Program-made: the position numbers and the translations under genes
Shown: piece after piece, positions 20,735 to 29,204 of the stretch
How the letters are laid out: each line of letters opens with the position of its first letter
Position numbering within the stretch: position 1 is the stretch's first letter
Notes under the pieces: model-generated
Database searches by the model: none
What the model was told of the DNA's origin: nothing
What the model saw: only the letters and a program-made list of their open reading frames with translations
Source of the DNA: RPQJ01 sp046347155
Lineage (GTDB): Bacteria > Pseudomonadota > Gammaproteobacteria > Steroidobacterales > Steroidobacteraceae
Reading direction: 5' to 3'
DNA length: 64,000 bases
NCBI GenBank assembly: GCA_046347155.1
Contig: JAXMGT010000002.1
Span: 1,206,828 to 1,270,827, forward strand

Positions 20735-22654
20735 TTGAACGATCTGGTAAAAAACATCGTCCTGTGGATCGTGATCGCCGTGGTCCTGGCCACGGTCGTG
20801 AGCAATTTCAGCTCGCGGGGCGGCAACACCCACGAGATGCCCTACTCGACGTTCCTCACCCACGTGAAGGACGGGACGGTTTCCCAGGTCACGTTCAGCG
20901 GCGACAAGATCACGGGCCTCCGTTCGGACGGTGACAAGTTCGTCGTCTACAACCCGGAAACGGACAATTCGGCGCTGATCGGCACGCTGCAGCAGCACGG
21001 GGTCACGTTCAGCGCGGCGCCCCCGGAGCGCCAGTCGTTCCTGATGCAGCTGTTCGTGTCGTCGTTCCCGATCCTGCTGCTGATCGGCGTCTGGGTCTAT
21101 TTCATGCGCCAGATGCAGGGTGGCGCGGGTGGCCGCGGCGCGATGTCGTTCGGCAAGAGTCGCGCACGGCTGCTCAACGAAGACCAGGTCACCGTCACGT
21201 TTGCCGACGTCGCGGGCGTCGACGAGGCCAAGGAGGAGGTCGGCGAGATCGTCGACTTCCTGAAGGACCCGGCCAAATTCCAGAAGCTCGGCGGCAAGAT
21301 CCCGCGCGGCGTGCTGATGGTGGGGTCCCCGGGCACCGGCAAGACGCTGCTCGCCAAGGCGATCGCCGGCGAGGCCAAGGTCCCGTTCTTCACGATCTCG
21401 GGCTCCGACTTCGTCGAGATGTTCGTCGGCGTGGGCGCCTCGCGCGTCCGCGACATGTTCGAGCAGGCGAAGAAGCACGCGCCCTGCATCATCTTCATCG
21501 ACGAGATCGACGCGGTCGGCCGCCACCGCGGCGCCGGCCTCGGCGGCGGTCACGACGAGCGCGAGCAGACGCTGAACCAGCTGCTCGTCGAGATGGACGG
21601 CTTCGAGGGCAGCGAGGGCGTCATCGTCATCGCCGCGACGAACCGTCCGGACGTGCTCGACCCGGCGCTGCTGCGCCCGGGCCGCTTCGACCGCCAGGTC
21701 GTCGTGCCGCTGCCCGACGTACGCGGGCGCGAGCAGATCCTGAAGGTCCACATGCGCAAGCTGCCGCTGGCCGAGGACGTGCGTCCGTCGGTGATCGCCC
21801 GCGGCACGCCCGGCTTCTCGGGCGCCGACCTCGCGAACCTGGTGAACGAAGCCGCGCTGTTCGCGGCGCGCGCCAATCGCCGCACGGTTGCGATGGAGGA
21901 GTTCGAGCGCGCCAAGGACAAGATCATGATGGGCGCCGAGCGCAAGTCCATGGTCATGGACGACAAGGAAAAGAAGCTCACCGCCTACCACGAGGCGGGC
22001 CACGCGATCGTGGGCCTCTCGGTGCCCGAGCACGATCCGGTCTACAAGGTGACGATCATCCCGCGGGGCCGCGCGCTCGGTGTGACGATGTTCCTGCCCG
22101 AAGCCGACCGCTACAGCACTTCGAAGCGCCAGCTCGAAAGCCGGATCGCGACGCTGTTCGGCGGGCGCGTCGCCGAGGAGATCATCTTCGGGCCGGAGTA
22201 CGTGACGACCGGCGCCTCGAACGACATCGAGCGGGCCACCGATATCGCTCGAAACATGGTCACGAAGTGGGGCCTGTCGGACAAGCTCGGGCCGCAGACC
22301 TACGCCGAGGACGAGGGCGAGGTGTTCCTCGGCCGCAGCGTCACGCAGCACAAGCAGGTGTCGGACGTCACCGCGCACGTGATCGACGAGGAAATCCGAA
22401 ACCTCATCGACGGCAACTACCAGCGCGCCAAGGACATCCTGACCCGCGAGCTCGAGAAGCTGCACAAGATGGCTGACGCGCTGATCAAGTACGAGACGAT
22501 CGACGAAACCCAGATCGCCGACATCATGGCCGGGCGTGAGCCGCGTCCGCCCGCCGACTGGGACGAGCGAGACGTGCCGCCCGGCGCGGGCAGCCAGCCC
22601 CGCGAGCGGCGCGAAGGCGAGGCCCCGACGGGCCGACCTGCCCCGCAGCACTGA
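20735..22654 (+). CDS. ftsH: ATP-dependent zinc metalloprotease FtsH
   Basis: Inner-membrane AAA+ protease that degrades sigma-32, LpxC and misassembled membrane proteins (639 residues from this start). Two membrane segments (IVLWIVIAVVLATVV near the N terminus and FPILLLIGVWVYFM around residue 115) flank a periplasmic part. The AAA domain has Walker A GSPGTGKT and Walker B CIIFIDEIDAVGRHRG; the protease domain has HEAGH. The start chosen is a TTG at 20735, because LNDLVKNIVLWIVIA aligns with the usual FtsH start and GAGG lies upstream; a GTG at 20669 would add 22 unconserved residues. Confidence 0.96.
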   Translation: MNDLVKNIVLWIVIAVVLATVVSNFSSRGGNTHEMPYSTFLTHVKDGTVSQVTFSGDKITGLRSDGDKFVVYNPETDNSALIGTLQQHGVTFSAAPPERQSFLMQLFVSSFPILLLIGVWVYFMRQMQGGAGGRGAMSFGKSRARLLNEDQVTVTFADVAGVDEAKEEVGEIVDFLKDPAKFQKLGGKIPRGVLMVGSPGTGKTLLAKAIAGEAKVPFFTISGSDFVEMFVGVGASRVRDMFEQAKKHAPCIIFIDEIDAVGRHRGAGLGGGHDEREQTLNQLLVEMDGFEGSEGVIVIAATNRPDVLDPALLRPGRFDRQVVVPLPDVRGREQILKVHMRKLPLAEDVRPSVIARGTPGFSGADLANLVNEAALFAARANRRTVAMEEFERAKDKIMMGAERKSMVMDDKEKKLTAYHEAGHAIVGLSVPEHDPVYKVTIIPRGRALGVTMFLPEADRYSTSKRQLESRIATLFGGRVAEEIIFGPEYVTTGASNDIERATDIARNMVTKWGLSDKLGPQTYAEDEGEVFLGRSVTQHKQVSDVTAHVIDEEIRNLIDGNYQRAKDILTRELEKLHKMADALIKYETIDETQIADIMAGREPRPPADWDERDVPPGAGSQPRERREGEAPTGRPAPQH

Positions 22655-22659
22655 TTGCG

Positions 22660-22683
22660 AGCGCCCGGCCCCGGCCGGGCGCT
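22660..22683 (+). terminator. Hairpin after ftsH
   Basis: AGCGCCCGGC and GCCGGGCGCT form a perfect 10-bp stem around the loop CCCG, six bases after the ftsH stop. The downstream TTCGCTTC is not a true T run, so it may only partly terminate or may protect the ftsH 3' end. folP starts 18 bases later. Confidence 0.5.
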
Positions 22684-22700
22684 TCGCTTCGGGACACCCG

Positions 22701-23549
22701 ATGCACCTGCGCCTGCGCGACACGCTCCTCGACCTCCGCGAGCCGGTCGTGATGGGGGTGCTGAACGTGACGCCGGATTCGTTCTCGGACGGCGGGCGGC
22801 TCGAGGGCTCCGGCGCAGCGATCGAGCATGGGCTGCGGCTGGCCGGGGAGGGTGCCGCGATCCTCGACGTTGGCGGCGAGTCGACCCGGCCGGGCGCGGA
22901 GCCAGTCTCCGTCGAGGAGGAACTCCGCCGCGTGCTGCCGGTGATCGAGGGCCTCGCGTCCCGCACCCGCGTGCCGGTGTCGGTCGACACTTCGAAGCCC
23001 GAGGTGATGCGGGCAGCGATCGCCGCGGGGGCGTCCTTCGTCAACGACGTGCGCGCGCTCGAGGCGCCCGGTGCGATTGAGGTCGTCGCGGAGACCGGCG
23101 CCGGCGTGTGCCTGATGCACATGAAGGGCACGCCCGCGACGATGCAGTCGAATCCCGTGTATTCGGATGCCACCGTCGAGGTTCGTGACTACCTCGTGGG
23201 CCGTCGGGCCGCATGCCTTGCGGCCGGCATCGCGGCGGAGCGGATCTGCGTCGACCCGGGCATCGGATTCGGCAAGACTTCCGCCCACAATCTCGCGCTG
23301 CTCGCGGACCTGGGCGGACTGGCGCCCTCCGGCGTCCCGGTGCTCGTCGGCGTGTCGCGCAAGTCGCTCGTCGGTATCATCACGGGTCGCGGGCCGGCCG
23401 GGCGGCTGGCGGGCAGCGTGGCGTTCGCGGCGCTGGCCGTGACCCGCGGCGCGTCGATCGTCCGGGCGCACGACGTCGCCGAAACGGTGGACGCCGTCCG
23501 GGTCGCCGCCGCGCTGATGCGCGCGCCGGGCGCAGGGGGTTCAGCATGA
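22701..23549 (+). CDS. folP: Dihydropteroate synthase
   Basis: Joins p-aminobenzoate to hydroxymethyl-dihydropterin pyrophosphate in folate synthesis; the sulfonamide target (282 residues). The two family signatures are seen: VMGVLNVTPDSFSDGG near residues 17-32 and ILDVGGESTRPGAEPVS near 56. VDTSKPEVMRAA, MHMKGTPATMQ and the C-terminal RAHDVAET also fit. The start MHLRLRDTLLD at 22701 is the one matching the family. Its stop overlaps the glmM start by 4 bp, the conserved ftsH-folP-glmM order. Confidence 0.96.
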   Translation: MHLRLRDTLLDLREPVVMGVLNVTPDSFSDGGRLEGSGAAIEHGLRLAGEGAAILDVGGESTRPGAEPVSVEEELRRVLPVIEGLASRTRVPVSVDTSKPEVMRAAIAAGASFVNDVRALEAPGAIEVVAETGAGVCLMHMKGTPATMQSNPVYSDATVEVRDYLVGRRAACLAAGIAAERICVDPGIGFGKTSAHNLALLADLGGLAPSGVPVLVGVSRKSLVGIITGRGPAGRLAGSVAFAALAVTRGASIVRAHDVAETVDAVRVAAALMRAPGAGGSA

Positions 23550-24877
23550 GCAGACGGTATTTCGGGACGGACGGCGTGCGTGGTCGCGTGGGGCGCGACC
23601 CGATGACGGTCGAGTTCGCGCTCAGGCTCGCGAGCGCCGCGGCCCGCGTGCTCGCGCCCGAGGGCGGCTCGGCGCTGGTCGGCAAGGACACGCGCGTCTC
23701 GGGGTACATGTTCGAGGCCGCGCTCGAGGCGGGCTTCGTCGCGGCCGGCGTGGACGTGAGCCTGATCGGGCCGCTGCCGACCCCGGCGATCGCCTACCTC
23801 ACGCAACGCTTCGGCTGCCGCTTCGGCGTCGTGATTTCAGCGTCGCACAACCCGTACGACGACAACGGGATCAAGTTCTTCGACGCCAGCGGGAGCAAGC
23901 TTTCCGACGAGACCGAGGCGGAGATCGAGTCGCACCTCGACGGGCCGCTGCTCACGCGCGAGTCGAACGCACTCGGCAAGGCCAACCGCGTCGACAAGTC
24001 GCGCGTGGTCTACCAGGAGTTCTGTGCGTCGACACTGCCGCACGGCATGGACCTCGCCGGGCTCAAGGTCGTCATCGATTGCGCGAACGGGGCGGCGTAC
24101 AAGGTCGCCCCCCGCGTGCTTGCCGACCTCGGTGCCGAGATCATCCCGATCGGCTGCTCGCCGAACGGCCGCAACATAAACCTGCGCTGCGGCTCGACGG
24201 CGCCGGAACTGCTGCAGCTCACGGTGTCGGGCGTCGGGGCGGACGTCGGGATCGCGCTCGACGGTGACGGCGACCGCCTCGTGATGGTGGATCACCTGGG
24301 CCGCCTGGTCGACGGCGACCAGCTCATGTACGTGATCGCCCGCGACAGGCTTGCGCACGGCGGGCTCCAGGGCCCGGTCGTGGGCACCGTGATGAGCAAC
24401 CTCGGCCTCGAGCTCGCGCTGCGCGAGGCGGGCGTCGAGTTCCGCCGGGCCCAGGTGGGGGACCGCTACGTGCTCGCGATGCTGAAGGAGCACGGTGGCG
24501 TGCTCGGTGGCGAGACGTCGGGGCACCTGCTGTGCCTCGACCGGACCACGACCGGCGACGGGCTCGTGAGCGCGCTGCAGGTGCTCGCGGCGATGAAGCG
24601 CTCCGGGCGCCCGCTCGCCGAACTCGCGGCCGGGATGTCCAGGCTGCCGCAGGTGATGGTGAACGTGAAGATCGCCGAGCGCATCGACCCGTCGAAGTCA
24701 CCGGCCGTCCAGGACGCGATTCGTCGCGTCGAGGCGGCGCTCGGGACGGGCGGCCGGGTCGTGCTCCGCGCGTCGGGCACCGAGCCCCTGATCCGGGTGA
24801 TGGTCGAGGGTCGCGACGAGCCGGCCGTCCGCCGGCATGCCGAGGCGCTGGCCGAGGCGGTCCGCCGGTCGGTCTGA
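23546..24877 (+). CDS. glmM: Phosphoglucosamine mutase
   Basis: Converts glucosamine-6-P to glucosamine-1-P for UDP-GlcNAc, feeding peptidoglycan and LPS (443 residues). The N terminus SRRYFGTDGVRGRVG is diagnostic. The phosphorylated serine is in VISASHNPYDDNGIKFF (about residue 101), the Mg-binding loop is ALDGDGDRLVMVD (about 240), the substrate loop is GGETSGHL, and the phosphate-binding RASGTEPLIRVMVEG is near the C terminus. It is translationally coupled to folP. Confidence 0.97.
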   Translation: MSRRYFGTDGVRGRVGRDPMTVEFALRLASAAARVLAPEGGSALVGKDTRVSGYMFEAALEAGFVAAGVDVSLIGPLPTPAIAYLTQRFGCRFGVVISASHNPYDDNGIKFFDASGSKLSDETEAEIESHLDGPLLTRESNALGKANRVDKSRVVYQEFCASTLPHGMDLAGLKVVIDCANGAAYKVAPRVLADLGAEIIPIGCSPNGRNINLRCGSTAPELLQLTVSGVGADVGIALDGDGDRLVMVDHLGRLVDGDQLMYVIARDRLAHGGLQGPVVGTVMSNLGLELALREAGVEFRRAQVGDRYVLAMLKEHGGVLGGETSGHLLCLDRTTTGDGLVSALQVLAAMKRSGRPLAELAAGMSRLPQVMVNVKIAERIDPSKSPAVQDAIRRVEAALGTGGRVVLRASGTEPLIRVMVEGRDEPAVRRHAEALAEAVRRSV

Positions 24878-24895
24878 AGGCCGATTTCCGGCGAA

Positions 24896-24924
24896 TTGCA
24901 ATCCGGGCGACCCGCCGCTAAGAT
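24896..24924 (+). promoter_or_regulatory. Probable sigma-70 promoter of tpiA-secG-tRNALeu
   Basis: TTGCAA (24896-24901) and TAAGAT (24919-24924) are exactly 17 bases apart, in the gap after the glmM stop. The predicted start near 24931 leaves about 60 bases of leader before tpiA. Confidence 0.5.
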
Positions 24925-24991
24925 CGCGCGCCTTTCGCGGCCGGCCCCCCGGACGGACGGGCCCGGATCCACCCCCCTCTCGGAGCATCGG

Positions 24992-25744
24992 ATGCGTCAG
25001 CCGCTGGTCGCGGGTAACTGGAAGATGCACGGCTCCAGGGCCGAAAACGCCGCCCTGGTGCGCGAACTGCTCGACCAGATTGCCGCCGACGCCGCGGCCG
25101 AGGTAATGGTGTGCCCGCCGTACGTCTACCTGTGGGAGACGGCCCGGCTCCTGAAGGACACGGACGTGACGCTCGGCGCCCAGTCGGTCTGCGCCGAGGC
25201 GCCGGGTGCGTTCACAGGCGAGGTCTCGGCCTCGATGCTGAAGGACGTGGGTTGCCGATATGCGTTGGTCGGGCATTCCGAACGCCGCCAGCTGTACGGA
25301 GAGAGTGACGCCCTCGTGGCGCGCAAGTTCGTTGCGGCCCAGGCCCAGGGGCTGGTTCCCGTGCTGTGCGTCGGCGAGACGCTCGACGAGCGCGAGGCGG
25401 GTCGGACGGCCGAGGTCGTGGCCCGGCAGCTCGACGCGGTGCTCGCGGTGAGCGGGGCCGGGGCACTGGCGCGTGCGGTCGTCGCCTACGAGCCGGTCTG
25501 GGCGATCGGGACCGGCCGCACCGCATCCCCGGAGCAGGCCCAGGAGGTCCACGCGATGATTCGCGGCAAGGTGGCGGTCCTGGATGCTACAATAGGGGCT
25601 TCCGTGAGGATCCTGTACGGCGGCAGCGTCAAGGCTTCGAACGCCCGGGACCTCTTCGCGATGCCCGACATCGACGGCGGACTCGTCGGTGGTGCGTCGC
25701 TCAAGGCCGACGAATTCGCGCGCATCTGCGCGGCCGCCGGCTGA
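24992..25744 (+). CDS. tpiA: Triosephosphate isomerase
   Basis: Glycolytic and gluconeogenic enzyme interconverting DHAP and glyceraldehyde-3-P (250 residues). The active-site Lys is in AGNWKMHG at the N terminus, the electrophilic His in ALVGHSERRQLYGE (about 95), the catalytic Glu in AYEPVWAIGTG (about 167), and the phosphate-binding loop is ILYGGSVKASN. The ATG at 24992 is the only start that gives the RQPLVAGNWKM opening. secG follows after 26 bases, as in most gammaproteobacteria. Confidence 0.97.
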   Translation: MRQPLVAGNWKMHGSRAENAALVRELLDQIAADAAAEVMVCPPYVYLWETARLLKDTDVTLGAQSVCAEAPGAFTGEVSASMLKDVGCRYALVGHSERRQLYGESDALVARKFVAAQAQGLVPVLCVGETLDEREAGRTAEVVARQLDAVLAVSGAGALARAVVAYEPVWAIGTGRTASPEQAQEVHAMIRGKVAVLDATIGASVRILYGGSVKASNARDLFAMPDIDGGLVGGASLKADEFARICAAAG

Positions 25745-25770
25745 TGGCGTGACTGCTGGAGTGTGATCGG

Positions 25771-26190
25771 ATGAACTGGGTTCAGACCCTTGCGGTTGTG
25801 GTGCACGTGCTGATCGCGGTCGGCATCGTCGCGCTCGTGCTCCTGCAGCGCGGGAAGGGCGCCGATGCGGGCGCCGGCTTCGGTGCCGGGGCGTCCGGCA
25901 CGGTGTTCGGCGCGCGCGGTTCGGCGAACTTCCTGTCTCGCACGACCGCGGTGCTCGCGACGCTCTTCTTCGTGTCGAGCCTCGTGCTGTCTTACCTGTT
26001 CAGCCACGGCCCGGTGTCGACGAGCGTGATGGACCGCGTCGCGGCTGGTCAGGCGGCCCCGGCGACGTCGAACGCGCCCGCGGCGCCGTCACCGGTGCAG
26101 GTGCCGCCGGCCGCGCCGCCGGCGGGCGCGCCGGCCACTCCGGCCGCGGGCACGACGGGCGACGCGCCCGCGCCCGCCACGGGGCAGTGA
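25771..26190 (+). CDS. secG: Preprotein translocase subunit SecG
   Basis: Inner-membrane subunit of SecYEG that helps protein export (139 residues). Two membrane helices are visible (about 6-25 VVVHVLIAVGIVALVLLQRG and about 58-77), separated by the family loop KGADAGAGFGAGASGTVFGARGS (split here as KGADAGAGFGAGASG and TVFGARGS). After about residue 90 there is an Ala/Pro-rich tail of nearly 50 residues, longer than in E. coli (110 total). It stands between tpiA and a tRNA-Leu gene and is probably cotranscribed with both. Confidence 0.94.
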   Translation: MNWVQTLAVVVHVLIAVGIVALVLLQRGKGADAGAGFGAGASGTVFGARGSANFLSRTTAVLATLFFVSSLVLSYLFSHGPVSTSVMDRVAAGQAAPATSNAPAAPSPVQVPPAAPPAGAPATPAAGTTGDAPAPATGQ

Positions 26191-26203
26191 CCGGATTCGA
26201 ATT

Positions 26204-26288
26204 GCGGATGTGGTGGAATTGGTAGACACGCTATCTTGAGGGGGTAGTGCCGTAAGGCGTGAGAGTTCGAGTCTCTCCATCCGCACCA
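26204..26288 (+). tRNA. tRNA-Leu (anticodon GAG)
   Basis: An 85-nt class II tRNA: acceptor GCGGATG pairs with CATCCGC, the anticodon stem CTATC/GGTAG encloses TTGAGGG, a long variable arm TGCCGTAAGGCGTGAG follows, and CCA is encoded. It closely resembles E. coli leuU, which is also next to secG. The anticodon GAG reads CUC/CUU. Confidence 0.97.
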
Positions 26289-26296
26289 GTCGAACG

Positions 26297-26321
26297 AGGC
26301 GAGCCCAGGCTCGCCTTTTTC
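26297..26321 (+). terminator. Intrinsic terminator after secG-tRNALeu
   Basis: AGGCGAGC, loop CCAG, GCTCGCCT, followed by a run of five T. This is a classical Rho-independent terminator that ends the tpiA-secG-tRNALeu transcript before the nuo operon. Confidence 0.9.
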
Positions 26322-26333
26322 ATTTTCGCGACC

Positions 26334-26363
26334 TTACGGCAGTGCAGCGGACCCTGCTAAAAT
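26334..26363 (+). promoter_or_regulatory. Possible promoter of the nuo operon
   Basis: TAAAAT (26358-26363) is a good -10 element about 40 bases before the nuoA ATG. The only -35 candidate, TTACGG (26334-26339, 18-base spacer), is poor. It is the sole promoter-like site between the terminator and nuoA. Confidence 0.4.
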
Positions 26364-26403
26364 CCGCGGCCCGTCGGGCCCGTTCCCGGAGACGCTGCGA
26401 GCA

Positions 26404-26760
26404 ATGCTCGAAGAGTACCTGCCGATCCTGATTTTCCTCGCGGTCGCCGGCGCCCTGGGCGTGTTGCTGGTGGCCCTCGGGTTCGTCTTCGGCCCGCGTC
26501 GCCCGGACGCGCAGAAGCTCTCGCCCTACGAGTGCGGCTTCGAGGCGTTCGAGGACTCGCGGATGAAGTTCGACGTCCGCTACTACCTCGTCGCGATCCT
26601 GTTCATCGTCTTCGATCTCGAGATCGCGTTCCTGTTCCCGTGGGCCGTCGCGCTCGACACGATCGGCGTCGTGGGCCTCGCGGCGATGGGAGTGTTCCTG
26701 CTGGTGCTCGTCGTCGGCTTCATCTACGAGTGGAAGAAGGGTGCGCTCGAATGGGACTAG
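26404..26760 (+). CDS. nuoA: NADH dehydrogenase I subunit A
   Basis: Membrane subunit of respiratory complex I (118 residues). Three hydrophobic helices are visible, with the family loop FGPRRPDAQKLSPYECGFEA, which contains the conserved Cys of the flexible TM1-2 loop near the quinone site, and KFDVRYYLVAILFIVFDLE. It is first of the 14-gene nuo operon. Its last 10 bases overlap the nuoB start. Confidence 0.97.
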   Translation: MLEEYLPILIFLAVAGALGVLLVALGFVFGPRRPDAQKLSPYECGFEAFEDSRMKFDVRYYLVAILFIVFDLEIAFLFPWAVALDTIGVVGLAAMGVFLLVLVVGFIYEWKKGALEWD

Positions 26761-27233
26761 CCGCCTCAGAGCTGCCTGAGCGCGGCTTCGTCACGACCAC
26801 CGTCGATGCGGTGATGAACTGGGCCCGCACGGGCTCGATGTGGCCGATGACCTTCGGCCTGGCCTGCTGCGCCGTCGAGATGATGCACGCGGGTGCCGCG
26901 CGCTACGACCTGGACCGCTTCGGCATCGTGTTCCGCCCGAGCCCGCGCCAGTCCGACGTGATGATCGTCGCGGGCACGCTCGTGAACAAGATGGCGCCAG
27001 CGCTGCGCAAGGTCTACGACCAGATGCCGGAACCGCGCTGGGTCATCTCGATGGGCTCGTGCGCGAATGGCGGCGGCTACTACCACTATTCCTACGCGGT
27101 CGTGCGTGGTTGCGACCGCATCGTGCCCGTGGACGTCTACGTGCCCGGCTGTCCGCCGACGGCCGAGGCGCTGCTGTACGGCCTGATACAGCTGCAGAAG
27201 AAGATCCACCGGACGCAGACGATCGCGCGTTGA
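26751..27233 (+). CDS. nuoB: NADH dehydrogenase I subunit B
   Basis: Peripheral-arm subunit that carries terminal [4Fe-4S] cluster N2 and donates electrons to quinone (160 residues). The cluster ligands are the tandem Cys of GLACCAVEMMH, the Cys of SMGSCANGGGYYHY and the Cys of YVPGCPPTAEALLYG. The ATG at 26751 lies inside the end of nuoA, so translation is coupled. nuoC begins six bases after the stop. Confidence 0.97.
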   Translation: MGLAASELPERGFVTTTVDAVMNWARTGSMWPMTFGLACCAVEMMHAGAARYDLDRFGIVFRPSPRQSDVMIVAGTLVNKMAPALRKVYDQMPEPRWVISMGSCANGGGYYHYSYAVVRGCDRIVPVDVYVPGCPPTAEALLYGLIQLQKKIHRTQTIAR

Positions 27234-27238
27234 ATCCC

Positions 27239-27958
27239 ATGAACGACACCCTCGAACAGCTGGCCGGGTCGATCTCGGCGCGATTCGGCGAAAAGGTCGT
27301 GCGCGTCCCGGCGGCGCGTGGCGAGCTGACCGTCGAGGTCGAGGCGGCGGACCTCCTCGAGGTGGCGCGAGCGCTGCGGGACGAGGCGGAATTCCGTTTC
27401 GAGCAGCTGATCGACGTGGCGGGCGTCGACTACCTGGCCTGGGGCCGCGACGAGTGGACCACCGAGGCCGCGACGACGACGGGCTTCAGCCGCGGCCGCG
27501 CGGCACCGCACCCTGCCTCGGGAATCGACGGCCGGGCGCTCGCCGCACCCGGGGCCGAGCGCCGCTTCGCCGCCGTCTACCACCTGCTCTCGGTCTCGAC
27601 GAACCGCCGGCTGCGTCTGCGGGCCTGGTGCGAGCCGGGCGAGCCGCCGATGCTCGACTCGGTCGTCGATGTCTGGGCGTCCGCGAACTGGTTCGAGCGC
27701 GAGGCGTTCGACCTGTTCGGCATCCTGTTCCGGGGCCATCCGGACCTGCGCCGGATCCTCACCGACTACGGATTCGTCGGGCACCCGTTCCGCAAGGACT
27801 TCCCGCTCTCCGGCAACGTCGAGGTCCGCTACGATCCGGCGAAGGGCCGTGTCGTCTACGAGCCGGTCAGCATCGAGCCGCGCACGCTGGTCCCGCGGGT
27901 GATCCGCGAGGACAACCGCTGGAACCCGGCGCTCAAGGACGCCCCGCGCAATGGCTGA
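27239..27958 (+). CDS. nuoC: NADH dehydrogenase I subunit C, with an insert
   Basis: 30-kDa-type hydrophilic subunit of the quinone-binding arm (239 residues). The conserved core is FEQLIDVAGVDYLAWG, YHLLSVSTNRRLRLRAW, WASANWFEREAFDLFGILF and FVGHPFRKDFPLSG. Between VDYLAWG and the FAAVYHLLS strand there is an insert of about 35 residues rich in Thr, Ala and Gly. No strong ribosome-binding site precedes the ATG at 27239. nuoC and nuoD are separate genes here, not fused as in E. coli, and overlap by 8 bp. Confidence 0.94.
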   Translation: MNDTLEQLAGSISARFGEKVVRVPAARGELTVEVEAADLLEVARALRDEAEFRFEQLIDVAGVDYLAWGRDEWTTEAATTTGFSRGRAAPHPASGIDGRALAAPGAERRFAAVYHLLSVSTNRRLRLRAWCEPGEPPMLDSVVDVWASANWFEREAFDLFGILFRGHPDLRRILTDYGFVGHPFRKDFPLSGNVEVRYDPAKGRVVYEPVSIEPRTLVPRVIREDNRWNPALKDAPRNG

Positions 27959-29204
27959 GATCCGCAGCTACACGATGAACTTCGGGCCGCAGCACCCGGC
28001 GGCGCACGGCGTGCTGCGCCTGGTGCTCGAGATGGACGGCGAGGTCGTGCAGAAGGCCGACCCGCACGTGGGGCTCCTGCACCGCGGGACCGAGAAGCTC
28101 GCCGAGGCGAAGCCCTACAACCAGTCGATCGGCTACATGGACCGTCTCGACTACGTCTCGATGATGTGCAACGAGCACGCCTACGTGATGGCCATCGAGA
28201 AGCTGCTCGGGATCGAGGTGCCGATCCGCGCGCAGTACATCCGCGTGATGTTCGACGAGATCACCCGGATCCTGAACCACCTGATGTGGCTCGGCGCGCA
28301 CGGGCTCGACATCGGCGCGATGACGATGTTCCTGTACTGCTTCCGCGAGCGCGAGGACCTGATGGACTGCTACGAGGCGGTCTCGGGCACGCGCATGCAC
28401 GCGACGTGGTACCGGCCGGGCGGCGTCTACCGCGACCTGCCGGATTCGCTGCCGAAGTACCAGGCGTCTCGCTGGAAGTCGCAGAAGGAGGTCGACCGGC
28501 TGAACGAGCGCCGCTCCGGCACCCTGCTCGACTTCATCGACGACTTCACCGCGCGCTTCCCGGCCTGCGTCGACGAGTACGAAACGCTGCTCACCGACAA
28601 CCGGATCTGGAAGCAGCGCACCGTGAACATCGGCGTCGTGACGCCCGAGCGCGCGCTCAACCTCGGGTTCACGGGGCCTATGCTGCGCGGGTCCGGCATC
28701 GCGTGGGACCTGCGCAAGAAGCAGCCCTACGAGGTCTACGACCGGATGGACTTCGACATCCCGGTCGGCACGAACGGCGACTGCTACGACCGCTATCTGG
28801 TGCGGGTCGAGGAGATGCGCCAGTCGAACCGGATCATCAAGCAGTGCGTGGACTGGCTGAAGGCCAACCCCGGGCCGGTCATGGCGGCGGACCACAAGGT
28901 GGCGCCCCCGACCCGCGAGGAGATGAAGGGCGACATGGAATCGCTCATCCACCACTTCAAGCACTTCACCGAGGGCTACAGCGTCCCGGCCGGCGAGTCC
29001 TACGCGGCCGTCGAGGCGCCCAAGGGCGAGTTCGGCATCTACCTGGTGTCCGACGGCGCGAACAAGCCCTACCGGGTGAAGTGCCGCGCGCCGGGGTTCC
29101 CGCACCTCGCGGCGCTCGAGGAAATGGTCAAGGGCCACATGCTGGCCGACGTGGTCGCCGTGATCGGCACCGCGGACATCGTCTTCGGGGAGATCGACCG
29201 GTGA
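27951..29204 (+). CDS. nuoD: NADH dehydrogenase I subunit D
   Basis: 49-kDa subunit that shapes the quinone pocket together with NuoB (417 residues). It is related to the large subunit of NiFe hydrogenases but has lost the metal ligands. Key blocks are MNFGPQHPAAHGVLRLVLEM at the N terminus, the quinone-site His of that motif, HVGLLHRGTEKLAE, and the C-terminal APKGEFGIYLVSDG and HMLADVVAVIGTADIVFGEIDR. Length and both ends match stand-alone NuoD. Its stop overlaps the nuoE GTG start. Confidence 0.98.
   Translation: MAEIRSYTMNFGPQHPAAHGVLRLVLEMDGEVVQKADPHVGLLHRGTEKLAEAKPYNQSIGYMDRLDYVSMMCNEHAYVMAIEKLLGIEVPIRAQYIRVMFDEITRILNHLMWLGAHGLDIGAMTMFLYCFREREDLMDCYEAVSGTRMHATWYRPGGVYRDLPDSLPKYQASRWKSQKEVDRLNERRSGTLLDFIDDFTARFPACVDEYETLLTDNRIWKQRTVNIGVVTPERALNLGFTGPMLRGSGIAWDLRKKQPYEVYDRMDFDIPVGTNGDCYDRYLVRVEEMRQSNRIIKQCVDWLKANPGPVMAADHKVAPPTREEMKGDMESLIHHFKHFTEGYSVPAGESYAAVEAPKGEFGIYLVSDGANKPYRVKCRAPGFPHLAALEEMVKGHMLADVVAVIGTADIVFGEIDR

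Noticed and set aside
26292..26321. Terminator after tRNA-Leu as a riboswitch or leader of nuo
   Set aside because: It is a simple intrinsic terminator with no additional conserved structure, and the nuo promoter candidate lies downstream.
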